A program made the position numbers and the translations under genes. DNA of 64,000 bases from Saprospirales bacterium GYS_P2D. GTDB lineage: Bacteria; Bacteroidota; Bacteroidia; Chitinophagales; Saprospiraceae. Location of the stretch: the NCBI GenBank assembly GCA_009833045.1, contig WUUP01000002.1:372001-436000 (forward strand), given 5' to 3'. Numbering within the stretch: position 1 is the stretch's first letter; each line of letters opens with the position of its first letter. This document shows positions 36,337 through 46,754 of this stretch, piece by piece. The notes under the pieces were generated by a model. That model was not told where the DNA came from, did no database searches, and saw only the letters and a program-made list of their open reading frames with translations.

Positions 36337-37368
36337 TCACTCATCATCATAGATGCCGACATAGCGCTCTCCTGGCTTAGCGTAGCCACGATACATCCCT
36401 GCACTATTAAATGGCATAGAGACATTGCCATAGCGATCTATGGCTATGAGGCCTCCTGATCCACCTTTTTCTACCAGTGTGGTATTCACGACATGATCAG
36501 CAGCTGTCTCCAGTGGCTCCTCCAGATATAGCATACGGGCATGTACATCATGGGCCACCGCATATCGGATGAAATACTCTCCATGTCCTGTACAGCTCAC
36601 TCCTACAGTAGCATTGTCAGCATAGGTACCCGCTCCGATGATAGGTACATCGCCAAATCTATTGTATCGCTTATTAGTCATGCCGCCTGTAGAGGTACCC
36701 GCCACTATGTTGCCAGCTTTATCGAGGGCCACACAGCCTACGGTGCCATGCTTTTTATCATTAGGATCATCGGACTCTGAGAGCTCCACTCCTTTCTCCT
36801 CAGCGATGACTCGCTGTAGACTATTCCATCGAGCCTCTGTATAAAAATATGAAGGATCCACGCTCTCTAAACCCTGCTCTTGAGCAAACTGCTCAGCACC
36901 GGCTCCTGTCAGCAGTACGTGCTCCGACTGCTCCATCACCGCTCTGGCAGCTGAGATCGGATGTTTGATAGTGCTCAGACCTCCGACGGCTCCAGCATTT
37001 TGATCACTCCCCTGCATGATAGACGCATCGAGTTCATTCTTTCCTTCATGATTGAATACAGCTCCTTTACCCGCATTGAACAATGGAGAATCCTCTAAAA
37101 AATGAATCGTATGCTCCACCGCATCTATCGCCGCTCCCCCATCAGCTAAGATCTGCTCTCCTACAGTCAACGCCGAATCAAGAGCGGCCCTATACTTAGC
37201 TTCTCGCTCTGGCGTCATATTCTTTTTAAGAATAGTGCCTGCTCCGCCATGGATGACTATGGCATATTCAGATTTTGATGGAGCTGGAGACTGATCATGA
37301 GAAGCCTCAGTCGAGCTATCACAGCTCATGAGAAATAACAATCCCGATAGGAGAATAAGAATGCGCAT
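36337..37368 (-). CDS. Isoaspartyl peptidase/plant-type L-asparaginase, lipoprotein
   Basis: The 343-residue product has a lipoprotein signal (MRILILLSGLLFLMSC) followed by an Ntn-hydrolase domain: YAIVIHGGAGTIL, NAGKGAVFNHEG, ELDASIMQG and the autocleavage site KKHGTVGCVALD, where the Thr becomes the N-terminal nucleophile. C-terminal GGTGG-type loop residues (GTSTGGMTNKRYNR; GTYADN) complete the site. It removes isoaspartyl or beta-aspartyl residues from peptides, or hydrolyses asparagine. The lipid anchor puts it in the periplasm or outer membrane, unusual but known for this phylum. It is divergent from miaA. Confidence 0.9.
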   Translation of the reverse strand: MRILILLSGLLFLMSCDSSTEASHDQSPAPSKSEYAIVIHGGAGTILKKNMTPEREAKYRAALDSALTVGEQILADGGAAIDAVEHTIHFLEDSPLFNAGKGAVFNHEGKNELDASIMQGSDQNAGAVGGLSTIKHPISAARAVMEQSEHVLLTGAGAEQFAQEQGLESVDPSYFYTEARWNSLQRVIAEEKGVELSESDDPNDKKHGTVGCVALDKAGNIVAGTSTGGMTNKRYNRFGDVPIIGAGTYADNATVGVSCTGHGEYFIRYAVAHDVHARMLYLEEPLETAADHVVNTTLVEKGGSGGLIAIDRYGNVSMPFNSAGMYRGYAKPGERYVGIYDDE

Positions 37369-37475
37369 ATGCTGAAATATTTATGATATAGTAATCCCTC
37401 ACAAAATATCAAATCAAGGAGAATACTACGAGAAAGAAACAAATAGAATCTGTTTTTATAATCTTTGTACCAGTA

Positions 37476-38387
37476 ATGTTACAAAAAGATAAATATCTCA
37501 TACTCGTAGGAGGCCCCACCGCCAGCGGTAAGACTTCCCTCGCAATAGACTTAGCCCAGTACTACAGCTGTCCTATCCTATCAGCGGATAGTCGACAGTT
37601 TTATCGTGAGATCAGCATCGGTACAGCTAAGCCTACAGAGGAGGAGATGGCTGCAGCCAAACATTATTTCATCAATACACTCAGCATCCATGATGATTAT
37701 AATGTAGGGCAGTACGAGCGAGACGCTATGCAGATATTAGATGAGGTCTATCGTACTCATGATGTCGCCATCGTGGTGGGCGGTACGGGTCTCTATTTAC
37801 GAGCATTGATCCATGGCGTAGATGAATTTCCAGCGGTAGCTCCAGCGGACAGAGATTACTTTCAGCAGCTATATGATGAGCAGGGCTTAGCTCCTCTACA
37901 AGCAGCTTTAGCTGAGGCTGACCCGAGCTATTATGATCAGGTCGATAGAGATAATCCTCATCGACTCATCCGAGCGCTCAGTGTCATTCGTAGCTCTGGA
38001 GAGCCTTTCAGCAGTTTTCTGACGAGTCAGCATACTGTTCGCCCATTTATCTCTGTACCTTTCTGTATCCAGATGGATCGTCAGCTACTCTATGATCGGA
38101 TCAATCGTCGAGTAGACATCATGATCCAGATGGGACTCATAGATGAGGCTCGATCAGTATATCCTTATCGATCTCTCAATAGTCTCAATACAGTAGGTTA
38201 CAAAGAATTATTCAAATACATCGATGGTGAATGGTCGCTGGAGCAGGCCGTAGACAAAATCAAACAGCACAGTCGCAACTATGCCAAACGGCAAATGACC
38301 TGGTTTAAAAATCAAGGAAATTGGACCCCAATCCAAGATAAAGAGGGTGCAAAACGTGTATTAAACGACAAAATCCATACTAATTAG
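37476..38387 (+). CDS. miaA: tRNA dimethylallyltransferase
   Basis: The 303-residue enzyme has the P-loop GGPTASGKT at 12-20, the DSRQFYREISIGTAKP motif and GGTGLYLRAL. It transfers the dimethylallyl group to A37 of tRNAs that read UNN codons. Length and motifs are normal. It stands alone between the divergent isoaspartyl peptidase gene and gapA; a TAATCTTTG sequence just upstream is one base off the promoter spacing consensus. Confidence 0.95.
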   Translation: MLQKDKYLILVGGPTASGKTSLAIDLAQYYSCPILSADSRQFYREISIGTAKPTEEEMAAAKHYFINTLSIHDDYNVGQYERDAMQILDEVYRTHDVAIVVGGTGLYLRALIHGVDEFPAVAPADRDYFQQLYDEQGLAPLQAALAEADPSYYDQVDRDNPHRLIRALSVIRSSGEPFSSFLTSQHTVRPFISVPFCIQMDRQLLYDRINRRVDIMIQMGLIDEARSVYPYRSLNSLNTVGYKELFKYIDGEWSLEQAVDKIKQHSRNYAKRQMTWFKNQGNWTPIQDKEGAKRVLNDKIHTN

Positions 38388-38582
38388 ATCGTTTTTAGTC
38401 AAAAATTATATTTCATGGCTGACGATTTAAATAAGACAATAATTAGGCAAAAAGGCAAAATCGAAAACAAAATACCAAATCTCGATTTTTATCCTAATTT
38501 GATTTAGTTGGGGCCATTTTGATGCATTAATACATCACGTAGAAATGATGTTCTGATAGCGATATTTCGCCAATTGTTTGCT

Positions 38583-38590
38583 TATTTTTG
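38583..38590 (+). promoter_or_regulatory. Candidate -7 element for gapA-pgk
   Basis: TATTTTTG, an exact TAnnTTTG match, lies 30 nt before the gapA start in a 232-nt gap. No clear -33 TTG is at the right distance. Confidence 0.4.
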
Positions 38591-38619
38591 GTGACTTATT
38601 ATTTAAAACATCATGAATC

Positions 38620-39618
38620 ATGGGAAAAAAAATTGCTATTAATGGCTTCGGTCGAATTGGCCGACTTACATTCAGAAACTTAGTCAAGAATCCTAACATC
38701 GAAGTAGTCGCTATCAACGATCTTACTGATAATGCTACTTTGGCTCACCTATTAAAGTTTGACACAGCACACGGCAAATTTGACGGTACAGTCGAATCTA
38801 CTGATGAATCACTCATCGTGAATGGAACTGAGATCAAAGCCTATGCAGAAAGAGACCCAGCAAAATTGCCTTGGGGTGATTTAGGTGTTGATTTAGTATT
38901 GGAATGCACGGGTATATTCCGCTCAAAAGAAAAAGCAGGTCTTCACCTACAGGCAGGTGCGAAAGATGTAGTCATCTCTGCTCCAGCAAAAGGTGGTGAC
39001 GTACAGACAATCGTACTCGGTGTAAATGACGACGAGCTCGATAGAAGAAAGAATGTATTCTCTAATGCATCTTGTACGACTAACTGTCTCGCACCAGTGA
39101 TGAAGATACTACATGAAAACTATGGTATCATCAATGGCTCGATGACAACGATCCACGCATATACATCTGATCAACGTATCCAGGATGCTCCTCATAGCGA
39201 TCTACGTAGAGCTCGTGCTGCGGCATCAAATATCATCCCGACGAGTACAGGAGCAGCATCTGCTGTAGGAAAAGTACTTCCTGAGGTAGCTGGCAAGCTA
39301 TTCGCTATCGCAGTACGTGTCCCAGTGATCACTGGATCTATGATCGAGGTCAATGTAAGACTCGAAAAAACAGTAACGGCTGAGGAGGTAAATGCAAAAT
39401 TCAAAGAAAATGCAGAAGGCGCTATGAAAGGCGTGCTCGAGTATAGCACTGATCCATTAGTATCAAGTGATATAGTGACTAATAAGCACTCATCGATCTT
39501 TGACAGCCAGATGACTGATGTAAATGGCGATATGCTCAAAGTAGTAAGCTGGTATGACAATGAAGCTGGATATTCTGCAAGATTAGCAGATCTCGCTACA
39601 CTCATCGTCAAAGCATAG
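38620..39618 (+). CDS. gapA: Glyceraldehyde-3-phosphate dehydrogenase, type I
   Basis: The 332-residue glycolytic enzyme has the NAD-binding INGFGRIGR, an Asp after the second strand (NDLTD) that favours NAD over NADP, and catalytic Cys152 in [12 protein letters not shown]. It oxidises glyceraldehyde-3-phosphate to 1,3-bisphosphoglycerate, which the next gene product uses. The gene is 2 nt upstream of pgk, so the two are one operon. C and G-rich codons are frequent compared with neighbours, as expected for a highly expressed gene (by eye only). Confidence 0.97.
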   Translation: MGKKIAINGFGRIGRLTFRNLVKNPNIEVVAINDLTDNATLAHLLKFDTAHGKFDGTVESTDESLIVNGTEIKAYAERDPAKLPWGDLGVDLVLECTGIFRSKEKAGLHLQAGAKDVVISAPAKGGDVQTIVLGVNDDELDRRKNVFSNASCTTNCLAPVMKILHENYGIINGSMTTIHAYTSDQRIQDAPHSDLRRARAAASNIIPTSTGAASAVGKVLPEVAGKLFAIAVRVPVITGSMIEVNVRLEKTVTAEEVNAKFKENAEGAMKGVLEYSTDPLVSSDIVTNKHSSIFDSQMTDVNGDMLKVVSWYDNEAGYSARLADLATLIVKA

Positions 39619-39620
39619 TC

Positions 39621-40823
39621 ATGACCATTGATGTAAAAGATAAGAAAGTCTTAGTGAGAGTGGACTTCAATGTCCCTCTCAACGACGACCTTCAGATCAC
39701 AGATGACACTCGTATCAAGCGAGCATTACCTACGATCAATAAACTACTCGCTGACGGCGGAGCTGTGATACTCATGTCGCATCTGGGTAGACCTCAGAAG
39801 AAACTGAACGAAGATGGTAGCATCAATGTGAAAAAGTTTACTCTACGCAATATCGCTCCTCATCTCTCTACCCTACTCAATCGTCCTGTACAGTTTACAG
39901 ATGACTGTATCGGTAGTGATGCAGAGGCCAAGTCTGCTGCTCTGCAGGCTGGAGAAGTGTTGCTTTTAGAGAACACAAGATTTCATGCTGGAGAATCAAA
40001 AGGTGACAGAGCGCTGGCAGAAGGTTTGAGCAAGTTGGCTGATGTCTATGTCAATGATGCATTTGGCACGGCCCATAGAGCACACGCTTCTACTGCGGTG
40101 GTGGCAGATTTCTTTAGTGCTGAGCAGAAGAGCTTTGGCCTCCTTATGGAGTCTGAGATAGAGAATGCGGATAAAGTACTCAAGACTCCTCAGCGACCTC
40201 TCGTGGCGATCACAGGAGGAGCTAAAGTATCTGATAAGTTATTATTACTCGAGAGATTAATAGATTTCGCTGATACAGTGATCATCGGAGGTGGTATGGC
40301 CTATACTTTCTTCAAAGCGCAGGGAGGCGAAATAGGCAACTCGATCTGTGAAGATGATAAGCTCGACTTAGCCCTCGATCTCATGAAGCAAGCGAAGGAG
40401 AAAAACACTAAGCTCCTACTTCCTACTGATAATATTGCAGCTGATGCATTCAGCCCAGATGCTAATACACAGGAAGTGGACAGTATGTCTATTCCTGCTG
40501 GCTGGGAAGGTCTCGATATTGGACCAAAATCTATTGAGGCATTTAGTGCCGCTGTAGCGGAAGCAAAAACCATCATCTGGAATGGACCTATGGGTGTTTT
40601 CGAATTTGATAAATTCGCCGTAGGAACTAACGCCATAGCGAATGCGGTGGCCGCCGCTACTAAGAATGGCGCATTCTCTCTCATCGGTGGTGGTGACTCT
40701 GTCGCTGCGATCAAGAAGAATGGGCTCGATAGTGAAGTAAGCTTCGTCTCCACCGGTGGTGGAGCTATGCTCGAATACCTCGAAGGAAAAGAACTGCCTG
40801 GCATCAAAGCCATCAGATCTTAA
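39621..40823 (+). CDS. pgk: Phosphoglycerate kinase
   Basis: The 400-residue enzyme has RVDFNVPL near the start, the substrate-binding SHLGRP, and nucleotide motifs GGAKVSDK and [20 protein letters not shown]. It makes ATP and 3-phosphoglycerate from 1,3-bisphosphoglycerate. It follows gapA by 2 nt. All family motifs are intact and the length is usual. Confidence 0.97.
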   Translation: MTIDVKDKKVLVRVDFNVPLNDDLQITDDTRIKRALPTINKLLADGGAVILMSHLGRPQKKLNEDGSINVKKFTLRNIAPHLSTLLNRPVQFTDDCIGSDAEAKSAALQAGEVLLLENTRFHAGESKGDRALAEGLSKLADVYVNDAFGTAHRAHASTAVVADFFSAEQKSFGLLMESEIENADKVLKTPQRPLVAITGGAKVSDKLLLLERLIDFADTVIIGGGMAYTFFKAQGGEIGNSICEDDKLDLALDLMKQAKEKNTKLLLPTDNIAADAFSPDANTQEVDSMSIPAGWEGLDIGPKSIEAFSAAVAEAKTIIWNGPMGVFEFDKFAVGTNAIANAVAAATKNGAFSLIGGGDSVAAIKKNGLDSEVSFVSTGGGAMLEYLEGKELPGIKAIRS

Positions 40824-40874
40824 TCAGATATAAAACAAGATGATACTTATCGGACAGTCAGAGCTAAACTATAG

Positions 40875-41666
40875 ATGATCGAGCTGTCTGATAAGTGTCT
40901 TATCGTGACTGGTATGCATCGCTCCAATACCAGTTATCTCGCTAAAGTATTTCAATCAGCAGGACTTCATCTCGGAGATCATCTTATCCCTGCGAATCAA
41001 TTTAACGCTGAAGGCCATTTTGAAGATCAGAGCATAGTGGATCTTCACGAGACGCTCATCTCCGACCATCAGCTGCACACTCGGGGCCTCTATCGTCCTA
41101 CCGATGAGATAACGGCCATCCGATATACTCCTCAGGACATCGCCAAAGCGAGTGAAGCTATCTCAACACTCCAGCCAGAACAGTCTCAGACTTGGGGCTG
41201 GAAAGATCCGAGAACACCCTTGTTCTTTCCTCTATGGAATCTCATACTACCAAAGGCAAAATATGTATTCATCGTACGTGAGCCGGATGCATGTGTGAGT
41301 TCATTGATTAGACGATCTGATGCGGGTCGTTTATTTAAGAATAGACCAGATACCATATGGCGATACTACCGTCAGTGGACGGTGACTAATGAGATGATGC
41401 TCAGGCAATGTCACAACCATCCAGATAGATGTTTTTTGATCTTCACTCCTACAGATCTACATGACTCAGACATATCACTTTTGCTGAATAATAAAATCCA
41501 AAAATGGGGGCTTCCTCTCGATCTTATAGCGCTTGGATCCGGCTACAAGGAACAACTCATCTCATCTGAAGGAAAAAGTCCGATGTGGGCTAAACGATTT
41601 AATAAAAGAGCTCATGCTGTCTATCAAGAACTCCAAAAAGCTCAGCAAGCCATAACCTTAGTCTAA
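40875..41666 (+). CDS. Sulfotransferase-like protein
   Basis: The 263-residue product has CLIVTGMHRSNTSYLAKVFQSAG, a 5'-phosphosulfate loop, ENQFN-like NAEGHFED residues, WGWKDPRTPLF and VFIVREPDACVSSLIRR (3'-phosphate motif). It is unlike the sulfotransferase at 19178 and closer to the group found in capsule and polysaccharide loci. It probably sulfates a cell-surface glycan (inference from the downstream export gene). It is convergent with and overlaps the SLBB export gene by 9 nt. Confidence 0.8.
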   Translation: MIELSDKCLIVTGMHRSNTSYLAKVFQSAGLHLGDHLIPANQFNAEGHFEDQSIVDLHETLISDHQLHTRGLYRPTDEITAIRYTPQDIAKASEAISTLQPEQSQTWGWKDPRTPLFFPLWNLILPKAKYVFIVREPDACVSSLIRRSDAGRLFKNRPDTIWRYYRQWTVTNEMMLRQCHNHPDRCFLIFTPTDLHDSDISLLLNNKIQKWGLPLDLIALGSGYKEQLISSEGKSPMWAKRFNKRAHAVYQELQKAQQAITLV

Positions 41667-44354
41667 GCGCTGTACTAAGAGCACCAAAGTCAAAATAGAC
41701 ATGGCCTGCGCCACACTATCACCTAAGACTTTCGTCCAATTCACATCTTCTTCTTGATCTTGACCGTAGGTGTCTATGAGTTCACGACCTACCTGTACTA
41801 TAGATCCAGGTAGCACTTCGGGATGCTTTTTCCCTAATAAAAAGCGTTTTTCAGTGGTTTTTACCTCGCCGTTAGCATGCTTGACAAAGATTTTATCTTT
41901 TCTCGCATTATCTGCAAATCCTCCTGCATAATAGTTGATATAAAACAATGCGTCCTTCCCCTCGTGATACGGGACACGTATGGATTTCTCCTGACCGAGT
42001 ATATCCCCACTTACCGCTCTATCTATGTTAGTAGCACCGATTATAGTCACATAGTCTTGTCTTTTAGGGATCGTGAGTACATCGCCATTCTTGAGCGTAT
42101 AATTATATCGGGATGACGGGTCGAGTATGATTTCTTCCATGCGCATGACGATATAGCCAAGACTGTCCTCTCCTCGATAGAGAGTCGCCCCCTCAGGAAA
42201 TGCCTCTTCTGTCAATCCTCCAGCTCGCTCTATTAAGTCATATACCGTTTCATTTTCTTTGACAAGGCTATACTCTCCAGGTATTTTCACTTCACCCTCG
42301 ATAGCGATATTCTGCTGTAGCTCAAACTCCGGCACATATCTCACGAAAATATTATCATAAGGCTCGATCTGAAACATCCCGTCCGAATCCGTAAAATCTA
42401 CCAACTCGTCTCTACTCAGCGATACTCGCTTCACTATGGTCTTGGTGGGTTGATTATCCTTGATGATGACTCTTGATATCTCGATATCATTAGTCGCTGA
42501 GGACCGCTTAAATCCTCCCGCTAAAATGATCGCATCGTTCAACGACATGCCTTCACCATATGCAAATTCTCCAGCATTATTTACCGCTCCCGATATTTTG
42601 ATTAATACATCATCGAGAAAATCATTCTTTGAGTAGATATGTACGCTATCGAATGGCTCCAAGACTATATTATCAATACTATTCTCATCATTCATGAGAC
42701 GCAATAAGTCTATACGGACATATGCTCGATCATTAGGATTGAGGGGATCGAGACGATGGATGTGAGCGTAGTCAGCGGCATCTCTTCGTAAGCCTCCCGC
42801 CAACAAAATGGCATCCGCCACCTTGAGTTGGCCTTCATCATCATAGGGTACCGTTTCTTCATATCTGACAGCACCAGCTATCTTGATATATTGCTCGTCT
42901 GTAAATCTCTCCTGAGGCCATACGACTAATTGATCTGCATCCTGCAGCACCAAATTAGCAGTAGGGTCTGCTCCACTCAGGACATCATCTATGGATAGAC
43001 TGATCATATTAATAGTGCCATCATCATTGGTTCGCTTCAGTAATGCAAAGTCACGACGAGAGGATCGTTTTAGATTAGCACGATAGATGAGGTCTCTGAC
43101 TGTCATGCCTTCTGTACGCTCATATTCACCCTCATTTCTCACCTCTCCGATCACTGATACGTAGTCTTCGAGCTCTGCTGAGATAGAATCTACACGAATC
43201 AAATCTCCATGAACTAATGGATAATCTAAACCATCTTTTATCAGCTGAGCATAGGGCACATCTTTGATAATGCGACGATCATTCACATATCTCAGTACTC
43301 TGATCGTAGAGAGATAGGCATTTTGCTGGAGCCCAGCCGCATATGAGATCAGATCGATTAATCCATCACCTTCTATTATTTCATACTGGTGAGGGCGCTT
43401 GATAGCTCCAGCAGCTTCTACAATAGACTGAGCTGCTGGTACGAAGATATAATCCCCATCCTCGAGATATACGTCTCTGATATAGCTTGGATCATTGATG
43501 AGTTGATATAAATCTATTTTAGACTCAGCGCCATTTTTTTTGATGAGCTTGATCTGACGGACGGATGCATTATCTGTGAATCCTCCGGCTGCGGCTAAAA
43601 GATGCATAGGCGAATTGACCGCATCTACGGTGAAACTTCCAGGTCTCATCACCTCTCCAAATACTTGCACATTGATTTTGCGTGTCGTACTGACAGTCAC
43701 AGCAAAATCGCCAGCATCAAATCTGGCATATTGACGATAGTTCTTTGCTAGTTTGTCTTTGACTTCTGATAGGCTCAGACCTGATACGAATACTTTCACT
43801 CTACCCTCTCTGATCATCACGCTCCCATCAGGCGCTACTGTAAGCAGCTCATCTATCTGAGCATTGCTGCTGAATATCGAGACACCCAGCTCATCTCCTC
43901 GTCCTATCCGATAATAGTCCGGGGCAGAGTAGCTCTCTCCTATCTCGATCAATGATAATTGCTCTGTATCGACAAATTGATGACCATAGATAGCGTAACT
44001 CTTAATACTATCATCAGTCACCACTAAGGTATCTGATGCCATGTCTTCCTCTACTATTTCGGTCGTATCAACCTCAAATACCTCGTTTTCAAGACTACGA
44101 TCACGACCAAACTTTCGATCATTAGAGAGTTCCTCAATGGCTACTTGAAGCTCAGCAATCTGTGAAGGTGTGAGCGACTCTATATCGTCAATATCGATCC
44201 CTCTTTCCAACAAAAGGGCCCGAAGCTCTTCTTCTTCTATACCTCTACTACGAAGCTCCTGCTGCAATTGCACCTCATATGGGGTAATCTGTGCAGCTAT
44301 ATCTGCGTACAGGCTAACTAAAAGAACTATGACAAAAACGACCCGAGCTAACAT
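41658..44354 (-). CDS. Large multi-SLBB polysaccharide export protein (Wza-like)
   Basis: The protein of about 898 residues has a signal peptide (MLARVVFVIVLLVSLYADIAAQ), a helical N-terminal part, a poly_export domain (YRIGRGDELGVSIFSSN; VAPDGSVMIREGRVKV) and a series of about six SLBB repeats (for example INVQVFGEVMRPGSFTVDAV; ISGAVNNAGEFAYGEGMSL; IAIEGEVKIPGEYSLVKEN), ending with a membrane helix (MSILTLVLLVQRL). Wza-type proteins form the outer-membrane outlet for capsule or exopolysaccharide. The frame is open to 44405, but the ATG at 44354 places the signal peptide at the terminus and avoids a 38-nt overlap with rfbB. It follows rfbB by 13 nt. Confidence 0.88.
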   Translation of the reverse strand: MLARVVFVIVLLVSLYADIAAQITPYEVQLQQELRSRGIEEEELRALLLERGIDIDDIESLTPSQIAELQVAIEELSNDRKFGRDRSLENEVFEVDTTEIVEEDMASDTLVVTDDSIKSYAIYGHQFVDTEQLSLIEIGESYSAPDYYRIGRGDELGVSIFSSNAQIDELLTVAPDGSVMIREGRVKVFVSGLSLSEVKDKLAKNYRQYARFDAGDFAVTVSTTRKINVQVFGEVMRPGSFTVDAVNSPMHLLAAAGGFTDNASVRQIKLIKKNGAESKIDLYQLINDPSYIRDVYLEDGDYIFVPAAQSIVEAAGAIKRPHQYEIIEGDGLIDLISYAAGLQQNAYLSTIRVLRYVNDRRIIKDVPYAQLIKDGLDYPLVHGDLIRVDSISAELEDYVSVIGEVRNEGEYERTEGMTVRDLIYRANLKRSSRRDFALLKRTNDDGTINMISLSIDDVLSGADPTANLVLQDADQLVVWPQERFTDEQYIKIAGAVRYEETVPYDDEGQLKVADAILLAGGLRRDAADYAHIHRLDPLNPNDRAYVRIDLLRLMNDENSIDNIVLEPFDSVHIYSKNDFLDDVLIKISGAVNNAGEFAYGEGMSLNDAIILAGGFKRSSATNDIEISRVIIKDNQPTKTIVKRVSLSRDELVDFTDSDGMFQIEPYDNIFVRYVPEFELQQNIAIEGEVKIPGEYSLVKENETVYDLIERAGGLTEEAFPEGATLYRGEDSLGYIVMRMEEIILDPSSRYNYTLKNGDVLTIPKRQDYVTIIGATNIDRAVSGDILGQEKSIRVPYHEGKDALFYINYYAGGFADNARKDKIFVKHANGEVKTTEKRFLLGKKHPEVLPGSIVQVGRELIDTYGQDQEEDVNWTKVLGDSVAQAMSILTLVLLVQRLD

Positions 44355-44367
44355 CCACCTATTTCGA

Positions 44368-45423
44368 TTAACTATATTGTTTTTCGTAGTACTGTCTGTA
44401 GGCACCTGAGGTGACGTGATCCATCCACTCTTGATTATCCCAGTACCAATCTATGGTCTTACGCATACCTTCTTCTACGGTGAGCGATGGCTCCCAACCT
44501 AACTCAGTAGTGAGTTTCGTATTGTCGATCGCATATCTATGATCATGTCCAGGACGATCTTTGACAAAAGTGATAAGCTTTCGTGCCGTTCCTTTTGGTT
44601 GACCCATTTTATCATCCATCAGATCACATAGCAGGTGTACGAGTTCTATATTTTGTAGTTCGTTATTGCCTCCGATATTATAGGTCTCACCTGACTTTCC
44701 ATTATGAAAGATCTCATCAATCGCTATGACATGATCTACGACATAAAGCCAGTCTCTGATATTAGTGCCATCTCCATAGACCGGCAGTGCTTTACTATGT
44801 CTGATGTTATTGATCATGAGAGGTATCAATTTCTCCGGAAACTGATTAGGCCCGTAGTTATTAGAACAATTAGAAATCTTAATATTCATGCCATATGTGT
44901 TAGCATAGGCACGTACGAAATGATCACTACTTGCTTTTGATGCACTATATGGCGACTGAGGATCATATGCTGTAGTCTCATGAAAGAACCCTTCTGGGCC
45001 AAGGCTACCATATACCTCATCGGTAGATACATGATAAAACACATGCTGATCGAGCTCACCTGCCCAAGCTGCTTTAGCGACTTGCATAAGGTTTACTGTA
45101 CCTAAAATATTGGTCTTTAGAAATGCCAAAGGATCTGTGATGGATCGATCGACATGAGACTCAGCTGCATAGTGCATGACATCTGTGATCTGATAATCTC
45201 GGAATATCTCCTCGATCGCCTCAGTATTAAGGATGTCAGCTTGCACGAAAGTGTAATTTTCTGCCGACTCTACGTCTTTCAAATTCTCAAGATTACCTGC
45301 ATACGTTAAGGCATCCAGATTAATAATGTGGTAGTCAGGATACTTATTGACCATCAAGCGTACGGAGTGTGAACCGATGAATCCAGCCCCTCCAGTAATT
45401 AGTATATTCTTCTTGTATTTCAT
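44368..45423 (-). CDS. rfbB: dTDP-glucose 4,6-dehydratase
   Basis: The short-chain-dehydrogenase-fold enzyme of 351 residues has ILITGGAGFIGSH at the N terminus, HYAAESHVDRSI, STDEVYGSLG with the catalytic TDE, and YSASKASSDH with the Tyr/Lys pair. It converts dTDP-glucose to the 4-keto-6-deoxy sugar used for rhamnose and other deoxy sugars of surface glycans. I start at the ATG at 45423 (MKYKKNILITGG); an upstream in-frame ATG at 45444 adds seven residues absent from the family. It is the first gene of an operon with the SLBB export gene and is divergent from waaA. The other rfb genes are not in the window. Confidence 0.94.
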   Translation of the reverse strand: MKYKKNILITGGAGFIGSHSVRLMVNKYPDYHIINLDALTYAGNLENLKDVESAENYTFVQADILNTEAIEEIFRDYQITDVMHYAAESHVDRSITDPLAFLKTNILGTVNLMQVAKAAWAGELDQHVFYHVSTDEVYGSLGPEGFFHETTAYDPQSPYSASKASSDHFVRAYANTYGMNIKISNCSNNYGPNQFPEKLIPLMINNIRHSKALPVYGDGTNIRDWLYVVDHVIAIDEIFHNGKSGETYNIGGNNELQNIELVHLLCDLMDDKMGQPKGTARKLITFVKDRPGHDHRYAIDNTKLTTELGWEPSLTVEEGMRKTIDWYWDNQEWMDHVTSGAYRQYYEKQYS

Positions 45424-45539
45424 GTCTGTATCAATGAAGCTCACAAGATACCATAAAATGGAAAGATGAAGGAAAAATACGTATATACAAGTGTTACATT
45501 CTGTTAATAATCAAGTATCTATGTATCAGAACAATTGTA

Positions 45540-46754
45540 ATGATACAGGGCATAGCTGTCGCTATATATTCTATACTCTACCATGTACTAATAATACCTA
45601 TAAGGATGGGAGTCTTTGGTCCTCGTGCCAAAATATGGGCACGTGCAGAACGTCGATACGACAATCTAAATAGTGACTCTCAGACTATACTCTGTTGCGT
45701 CGCTTCTGTCGGTGAGTATCTTTATATAGCAGCTCTAATAGGACATCTCAAACAACACGTCCGGATCGTGGTATCCGTATTTTCACCTGATGCTCGAGAC
45801 TATCTGAGTAGGCGGTATACTGATGACAAAATACAATTCGTACAAGCTCCATTTGATACTCGGGAATCTGTATCCACACTTCTCAAACTCACCTCCCCTG
45901 ACCATGTAATCATCAGTGGCAATGAGTTTTGGCCAATATTCTTAGATCAGCTTACTCAAAGAAAAATTCCGTTCACTTATGTAGGCTTGACTATCAATGG
46001 AGATAAAAAGAAAGGCAAGCTATTGATAAAGCTAATGTCCAACTATCTACTTAATGCAGCTAACCTATTCACACATTCTGATAAGACTGCAGAGAGATTA
46101 AAAGCTCTATATATAAATCGTAGTTATCATCTACGTGTAGAAGAATGCATAGAAACCAATCGTACTGCTTTGCCACAAAACATTCTTGCTTTTATCAGCC
46201 AGTATGAGAAGATCTTCGTCTTCGCCAGTGTCCATAAATCTGACATCGAGACCATAAAGTCTTTAATCCCTGAACTAACTGGAAGTAAATACGGGAGTAT
46301 CATAGTACCACATCACATAGACTATGACATAATTCGGGAAATATCTGACAGTATTGAATTGCAAATCCCCCTCAGCTCTGCGAGAAACAAAGTGAATGGC
46401 CCTTTGCTCCTGATCGATGAGGTAGGCCATCTTCAATCGCTATATGCATACGCTACACTTTGCTATGTCGGCGGAGGATTTGGCGAAGGACTCCACAGCA
46501 CAATAGAACCCACTATAAATGGTGTGCCTACCCTGATCGGCCCAAATCATAATAAATTTCCAGAAGTATCGCTACTTATAAGAGCAGGATATATCCGATC
46601 TATAGCTCAACCAAGCGAAGCGGTTGATGCTCTTAGCGATTTAGAAAAACAATCTTTTAATCAAATGGAAGCCCTCCAAGCCCTCGGATATTTTGAACAT
46701 CTTGGCTCAGAGGATATAGCTCTTCAGATACAGACTACCCTCCCGTCAGCTTAG
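45540..46754 (+). CDS. waaA: 3-deoxy-D-manno-octulosonic acid transferase
   Basis: The 404-residue enzyme has an N-terminal membrane anchor, VASVGEYLYIAAL with catalytic base Glu59, and ISGNEFWPIFLDQL corresponding to the family's TEIWPN motif; the C-terminal GGGFGEGLHSTIEPTINGVP is the CMP-Kdo-binding region. It transfers Kdo to lipid A precursor at the inner membrane. kdsB (20127) makes its donor. The WPIFL form is a little divergent from the textbook motif but the fold signature is clear. It overlaps the convergent valS by 20 nt, the longest such overlap in the window. Confidence 0.9.
   Translation: MIQGIAVAIYSILYHVLIIPIRMGVFGPRAKIWARAERRYDNLNSDSQTILCCVASVGEYLYIAALIGHLKQHVRIVVSVFSPDARDYLSRRYTDDKIQFVQAPFDTRESVSTLLKLTSPDHVIISGNEFWPIFLDQLTQRKIPFTYVGLTINGDKKKGKLLIKLMSNYLLNAANLFTHSDKTAERLKALYINRSYHLRVEECIETNRTALPQNILAFISQYEKIFVFASVHKSDIETIKSLIPELTGSKYGSIIVPHHIDYDIIREISDSIELQIPLSSARNKVNGPLLLIDEVGHLQSLYAYATLCYVGGGFGEGLHSTIEPTINGVPTLIGPNHNKFPEVSLLIRAGYIRSIAQPSEAVDALSDLEKQSFNQMEALQALGYFEHLGSEDIALQIQTTLPSA

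Noticed and set aside
38388-38619. Possible RNA gene or riboswitch before gapA
   Set aside because: A 232-nt A+T-rich gap with no cloverleaf, conserved riboswitch core or long stem found by eye; only a TAnnTTTG element is supported.
39192-39611. Long open frame (139 codons) on the minus strand
   Set aside because: Lies wholly inside gapA, which is certain; it is a by-product of gapA codon usage.
40301-40813. Long open frame (170 codons) on the minus strand
   Set aside because: Antisense to pgk; no family resemblance and low-complexity composition.
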